A stretch of 64,000 nucleotides of DNA, from contig JAILWY010000013.1 of NCBI GenBank assembly GCA_022113835.1, forward strand, positions 16,862,501-16,926,500, read 5' to 3'. This DNA comes from Atopsyche davidsoni (Eukaryota > Arthropoda > Insecta > Trichoptera > Hydrobiosidae). Made by a program: the position numbers and the translations under genes. Shown here piece after piece: positions 58,096-64,000 of this stretch (position 1 is the stretch's first letter; each line of letters starts with the position of its first letter). The notes beneath the pieces were generated by a model, which worked only from the letters and a program-made list of their open reading frames with translations, was not told where the DNA came from and ran no database searches.

Positions 58096-60384
58096 GCGTG
58101 TGCAGAAACAGCGAGCATGAGAATCTCTCGGGACTATTAAATTTATTATATAATGCCACACTCACCAAAATTAATTTTAAGATTTTATTAATAAAAGTTA
58201 AAATATAGGCTTTTATCGTACTGAATCTCTATCTGATTTAGTTTTTTTCAACTCAAACCTTTAAGGGCTTTTATCGATTAAAAAATACAACACTTAGATT
58301 CTCCGTTTTCTCATAAATCACTCCATTCTGTTTTTCCGCGTAACGCCTTTGTTAAAGCAAACGTATAGCCTTATCTACAGTACAAAAGCCTTATTAGTGA
58401 CTCTGAAATTCAATAAACGACCGAATCTTACACGATGCTGATAGGCTTACGATAAATAACACACATACTTTGCTATCGATTGCGGTTCGCGCGCCCGACT
58501 CGATACCGGGAGGGAGGAATTCAAAATTGAGCACAATCTGGGGTGTTCGAAACGAGCTTCAAACTGAGGGTTCTCTGCAATAACGGAGCGAAAATTCAAT
58601 TGCAACGTACCAGGAAAACAATTGCCAGCACGCGGTTATCAAGAAAACAGTGTTTGGCGATGAGTCGAATTTGCGATTCGATTGAAGCCGTATGCATATA
58701 GTCACTAGCTTCATTAATTACGATTTATTTTCTAAAATATAATTTAAATTTATCTTCTTAGTAAAATAAACATAAATTATGTGCAAAATATATGTCTGGA
58801 ACAATATCAAATCTTTAGAAAAGAGATTGAATTTTAGAATTTTTGTTTATTTAGTGTGGCGCCCCGCGCAGTCGAGTTAACTGCCGCACAGCAGAAGCTC
58901 TGTGCTTCACCGCCGGTGCAGACTTTTAATATTGAATAAACATGTACATATTCATTAATTGAAATAGGTTGCGTTTTTTAAATGTTAATTTATGTTTGGA
59001 TTTGTATCGTTGTACTTTAGCGAATTATATTATTTCTATGAAATGATTTTTTTTGTGTAATCGCAATAATTTTGAAATATTTAACAATAAATAAATAAAG
59101 ATTTTTTTATTTCAAGCCTAAGCAAATAAATCCTTTTGTCCATTCCCATCCACTTTACCTACGTTAAAAATAAATTGAAAATAACACTCGACTTTAGGGG
59201 TCGCTTGCGGAAGTTCGGAGTCCGCGGGGCTGCAGTGGGGGGCGCCGGACGTCCGGTCGCCTTGCCAGAACTCCAGTCGAGGGCGCCGGCGCCGCTCCCT
59301 CGCACGAGGGCGTCTGTCTGCTAAATCGCCTATTTGTATTATGTTTAACAAAATAACCCCTGCTAATTTAATTAGAGTCCGTAAAAAAACTTCGCAGTAC
59401 AAGACGTTGCAAAATAAAAATCATTCGGATTTAGAATAACTGGGACGTAAGTCTACACAAAAATAAATTATACCAATAGATTTATAAAATTAAAACTTTA
59501 AATCAATCAAGAAATTAAGAGATATTTTATGTTTTTAGTAATCAAACTTCAATAAATTCAAAAATAATGTCCGCAATGAACTATCGCTTATTATCGCTGA
59601 TTATTCGGAATATTTTTCGGTTAGATTTAGAATAAAGAGATGTACAGAATTTATAGAACGATTAAAAAAATAATTTGAATTTAATATGAATGATCTGTTA
59701 GCTTCTATATCTTAAATATTATTTGTATCTAAATTTTAAAATAGCAAATGTGTCAAAAGGTCACAGTAATTTTTAAAATGTATTTTTACGGTGATTTTAG
59801 AATTTGTAATAAAAAGTATTTTAAAAAAACATACAGGTAATTTATGCATGACTATGTATAAAGTTCTTGCTTACTAAAATAAAATTTTCAAAAATCTCGA
59901 AAATTACAAGTTCTAAATTTAATTTTTATACTCGGCATTGAAAGTTAGTTATAGAAAAATTACTCAATTTCCGTAAAAGCCTAATTACATATAAAGTACT
60001 TTTCCACCCCACCCACCATGCTTTTACCTCCGATGGCTTGGAAAGATAATGCCGTCTTGTTGCAGCTGCCGGCTGAGGGGCTCCGGAGCCGGAGCCCCTC
60101 AGCGTCCGAGCGAGCCGCTCCCGAGACTCGTCCATCGACAGTTTCATTAATTTTCGTGTAAATTTTCCATTATTCCGTGCAATAAACAATAAATAATAAA
60201 AAATGTTTCTGAAAAATTTTCATTACTTTTTATTTTAAAAAATATCTAAATAACGTACGATAGTTTTACACAGTGGGAGCGGTGGACTTGTTTGTTTAAG
60301 GAAAATACTTGAAATCGATGTGTTTAAAATAAAACCACCCTCATTGGCAGTATCGAGAAAATGAACTATTTTGAAACATATTAA
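58096..60384. other. Non-coding stretch with GC islands and a strong hairpin
   Basis: No gene recognised. Islands lie at about 58480-58520, 58855-58920, 59190-59325 and 60055-60130. The last contains a 13-bp GC-rich perfect hairpin with a 4-nt loop (60073-60102). Confidence 0.5.
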
Positions 60385-60616
60385 ATATTTTTGACAGTGA
60401 GTACTTGGTTGAGTTCCATTCTAACATTTCAAAATTAAATACTTTTGTGATTTTTCCACATGTTTAATTTTATTGGTGACCGGTTTCGCCAACCTTTCAC
60501 GATTACAATATCAAACCGTGTCTTTTGATAATGCCAATGTGAAAGGTGTGCAAAACCGGTCACTAATAAAATTAAACATGTGGAAAAATCACTAAAGTAT
60601 TTTATTCAAAATATTA
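60385..60616. repeat. Hammerhead-like repeat, family 2, copies f and g, head to head
   Basis: Copy f is on the minus strand (60500 to 60385) and keeps GGTTGGC, GAAA and ACCGGTC, with a damaged 5' core. Copy g is on the plus strand from 60525 and keeps TTGATAATGCC and ACCGGTC, but has GTGTGC in stem II and CAAAA for GAAA. Both continue with AATAAAATTAAACATGTGG. The heads face each other across about 24 bases. Each copy retains parts of the core that the other has lost. Confidence 0.7.
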
Positions 60617-61760
60617 TTTTGAAACTGCAGAGTTGGAGCTTCGTTTGGAATTGCTTGGTTAATAATATAATTTGAAATAAGTGTAAACAGACCTTATTAC
60701 ATTTAAATCTTAAGTTGGTTAATACTTGTAACACTATAGTATCGGGTTTGTGTCATAAATTACGCCCTCAATAATCTAATTGTGACATTAGCAGAATCTC
60801 TCGTAAAAGCCTTACAGTCTAATCTCGATATTTGTCTTCATTTATTCATTTATAACGGAGGAAAATTAAAGTAAACAACTTAATGAAACGCATTTTCGAT
60901 ACAAAGCAATAATTTTGTTTAGGAAAATTGGTCTGTTTTCTGGTATTTTATGTAATCTCGCCCATTTATTATATCCCCAGATTATGATCGCAGATATAAT
61001 AATATATTTATTTGTTAAATATGTATGATAATAGCCGCTATAGTAGATTTTATTTTGTGCCATCCTGCGTTACTGGAATAAGGGTCTGGCAAAGTGGTTT
61101 TCGGGACTCAATGAAATCTCTGGTTCGAGAAACTGAATGGATTTTGGCGTTCATTTATGTTTACATTAGAGAAAGACAAATCAACTCAGATAATAATAAT
61201 AAATTTTATACTGACATGACTATGTTAATGAGTTTTTGGTGTCTCTGAAATCGAATGTAATCAATATAATGAGATGTATATTTAAATATCCATAGTTTCT
61301 ACAGCCGATTCATTAGTATCAATTTGCTTAAGTACATTTAAATTAAAGGCAGATTATCCATAGTAACAGGATTAATGCATAATTATTAATAGTTGTGGGA
61401 TCATTCATTTTAAAAATTAACTCAGCAATCATTTGCCGCTCACGTTCCTTTGTTGCCGGTCCCGGGTTAGCTGGCCTCGGGAGGGACTCGAGCGGAAGCC
61501 CCTGCCACCACTGCAGAGACGCTCGCCGACACTAAACAAGCTCTAAACCGAGGAAAAGAAAATGAAAACTCACAGCGCACAAGCACGAGCATAAGTCTGT
61601 TTAATGTGAAAGATTTATTTATTAGATATCAATAGTAGCACTAGCAAGCACTTGGTTCTCGCATATAAATGATAATGATACTTAACGAATAATAAAATTT
61701 ATTTTTCTTCAGTAAACTCATCGAAATTTGTAAGTTAACAAAGCTCCGAGAATACCGACA
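60617..61760. other. Non-coding stretch
   Basis: No gene. A GC-rich patch lies at about 61435-61520. A 78-codon frame at 61012-61248 has no known motif. Confidence 0.5.
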
Positions 61761-62070
61761 CGTACAGGCGCGTACAGGCGCTTACAGGCGCGTACAGGCG
61801 CGTACAGGCGCGTACAGGCGCGTACAGGAGCGTACAGGCGCGTACAGGAGCGTACAGGCGCGTACAGGCGCGTACAGGCGCGTACAGGCGCGTACAGGCG
61901 CGTACAGGCGCGTACAGGCGCGTACAGGCGCGTACAGGCGCGTACAGGCGCGTACAGGCGCGTACAGGCGCGTACAGGCGCGTACAGGCGCGTACAGGCG
62001 CGTACAGGCGCGTACAGGCGCGTACAGGCGCGTACAGGCGCGTACAAGAGCGTACAGGAGCGTACAGGCG
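61761..62070 (+). repeat. 10-bp minisatellite, 31 units
   Basis: Thirty-one consecutive copies of CGTACAGGCG with no length change. Variants are limited: one CTTACAGGCG near the left end, a few CGTACAGGAG and one CGTACAAGAG near the right end. The unit joins to give GCGCGTAC, so every repeat has CpG sites. A period of 10 is not a multiple of three, so the minus-strand frames repeat every 30 bases and stay open (LYAPVRACTR-type); I regard them as artefacts. Confidence 0.95.
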
Positions 62071-64000
62071 CGGCCCTGCCAGAGACCTCACTGACGGGGT
62101 CGACGCAAACGTCCGAAGAAAACTATTTTTCCCGCAACACACCAAGTATTCTCGCCCGCGCCGCACTGCGCCGGGGCGTCTCCGTCGCGTGGAAATATGC
62201 TACGAATGTTTGATTTTTTTTATTTAAGACAAGATAAAATGCAGAACAGTCACGTTAATAACATTAAGTACAATGTTTGGTTACTAAGCCCAAATGAGCC
62301 CTTTCACTCAAAAGATGTCTTGTGCTTTTTTTAAACTTTCTGGCAACATCTTATAAGTTTATATTAATTCAATATTAAATTATTTTTAGTTAGTTATATG
62401 AAGTGGAAAATAACTTTAAAAGAGTTTTGACACCACAATGACATACCCGCGAATGATAGACTTGCTTTCTTACTTGATTTACTTTGCTTCGTAAGTTTGT
62501 TATATAATTATGTTTTTACACAATTACGTTAAACTTTAATAAATAAGAACCATGCAAACATTTTTCCATCCTGTGTTCTCTTCTTGTGTTATTTAAAATA
62601 ATTAATAAAAGAATTCATGTATATACATATATATATATACATTATACATATTTATATACAATACAGCCAGCAGACCGTCAATTAGATAATAAATTATCAT
62701 AATACAATAGCAGCACTCGTGGTAATTCAGATTCGTGGCTTTCGGGTCGCGCAGCCAGACACCGATCCGCCCAACCTTCACGACTGGGACTCTGCGTGCC
62801 GCTTGCTGGTGTGGCCGCGCACCGCCCAGTCTGTTCGGCTGTGCACGCCGCACTGCCGACCTGAAATCCCAGTAGCTGCCCACTCTGAACTAGCGCGTAT
62901 AATATTTTTCAACCTTCTAAAACAGTAATGATCCAACAATCCAACAATCAAACATCTAATAAAAACATTAATCGCAGTGTCCATTTTCATGAGTCGGATT
63001 CAATTATTCAGAAATCAGACGATGTCTAATAAATAAATCTATATGGAAAAGCATGAGTTTCACTCGGCCACCGAGAAGCGAGGTGTTCAGTCATAGCGGA
63101 CGCGCCTTGTCCTGGAAGGAGATCGCGGGCGGCTGTCAGATATGATGGATTGGCTCTCCGCTCGTACTGCTTGGATACTGAAAGCTATCTCTTTGTGCTG
63201 CTAGAATTCACTCTACAATAAATACACAGCGAAACAAAAAGAAACGTACTCGTACTTTTGGCTTGGGTAAATTTTTGATGTATCATGATTATTTTTGCGC
63301 TTTTTTGGTCCTGGGACTTCGTATGACTAAACGTGTGGAAGTCAAAATATAAAACGTTCATAGTATTCGAACTTTGGTTACTAGCTATCTTAGTGATAAT
63401 TTTATCAACTCTCTCATATAAAAATTAAAAATATAACTGAGCGTGCAAAGGCAGTTATGTATTGTACACAGTTTTTATACACATATGTACATAGATATAT
63501 ATTTACTTTTTATCATATCAAATATATAGGTTAATTTTAAAAGATCAATATTTTTCCTAAACTTTTTAATTATGGAAAACTAAACTGAAAATCCTAAATC
63601 AGCCTGGTTTGTTTTTAATTAATATCATGAGCGCTTAACAAGTAAAGGTGTGATCTGTCTCAAGACGACCCCTTGGCCATACTTCCCAAATGAACATTCT
63701 ATAATGCCTTAATACATATGCAAGAAGGCTCTTACTTGTTAGTGGTTTCTTCAGTTCGCCGCTTGGATTTGCTAACAGAAACGAATGGCGCGGCCGTCAC
63801 TTCCAATTCTGGGATTTTGTTTCACGAAAATCCGTTACTTCAACAGGGAAATCCAGCTTGGAAATATTTATAATGGTTTATCCAAATGTGAATTTTAAAT
63901 TTTTTTATTTTTATTGCGAAACATTTGATATGACATATTTTATTTTATTTATTTTATATGACAATATGAAATACATTTCTCTATCCTAGTAATATTTTGT
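62071..64000. other. Non-coding stretch to window end
   Basis: No gene recognised. GC-rich patches lie at about 62080-62190, 62735-62890 and 63050-63150. Short frames of 60-93 codons carry no known motif. A few TATA-rich runs lie near 62620-62660. Confidence 0.5.

Noticed and set aside
61718..62166. 109- and 143-codon frames with LYAPVRACTR-type repeats
   Set aside because: Generated by the 10-bp minisatellite; the same peptide repeat appears in more than one frame.

Overview
The window looks like a piece of an AT-rich animal genome, most likely an insect or other arthropod. It carries mariner, hAT and Helitron DNA transposons, Penelope-type repeat fragments, a spliceosomal intron inside a transposase, and long (AT)n microsatellites. 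I found no intact host gene. Every protein signal I recognise belongs to a decayed transposable element. No rRNA gene, CRISPR array or bacterial operon is present. The species cannot be named from this sequence alone.

Layout. 1-9.4 kb: AT-rich DNA with short GC-rich islands, a Helitron fragment (about 2.4-3.1 kb, minus), a GC-rich minisatellite (4.1 kb), a Helitron remnant (4.9-6.1 kb, minus) and a repeat with a hammerhead-ribozyme-like signature (7.6 kb). 9.4-12.8 kb: a Helitron interrupted by a complete but dead hAT element with an exact 8-bp target duplication. 13-31 kb: non-coding DNA with repeated foldback elements (13.0, 13.8, 14.3, 18.3, 19.2, 20.7-21.1, 23.8-24.1 and 29.1 kb) and three more Helitron remnants (17.0, 26.3 and 30.5 kb). 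31.8-38.6 kb: an inverted duplication (32.5-33.2 kb), a 3-kb unclassified stretch and a non-autonomous hAT (36.9-38.1 kb). 38.6-45 kb: a dense nest with two Helitrons, one carrying a mariner, next to a second and fuller hAT copy that keeps an intron. 45-64 kb: a DD34D mariner (48.2 kb), an unclassified repeat (49.6 kb), a hAT MITE (50.0 kb), an 18-bp minisatellite (50.4 kb), a nearly intact mariner with a DD37D triad (53.8 kb), a head-to-head foldback (60.4 kb) and a 31-unit 10-bp minisatellite (61.8 kb).

How the parts relate. The elements record a relative order of insertion. Helitrons came first, and one took a hAT and another a mariner; matching Helitron copies elsewhere in the window serve as empty sites. 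All autonomous-type genes are broken by stops, frameshifts or internal deletions. The most unusual theme is long, often perfect, head-to-head inverted repeats in several unrelated repeat families. Two of these families share a hammerhead-like core whose stem III is palindromic but different in sequence.
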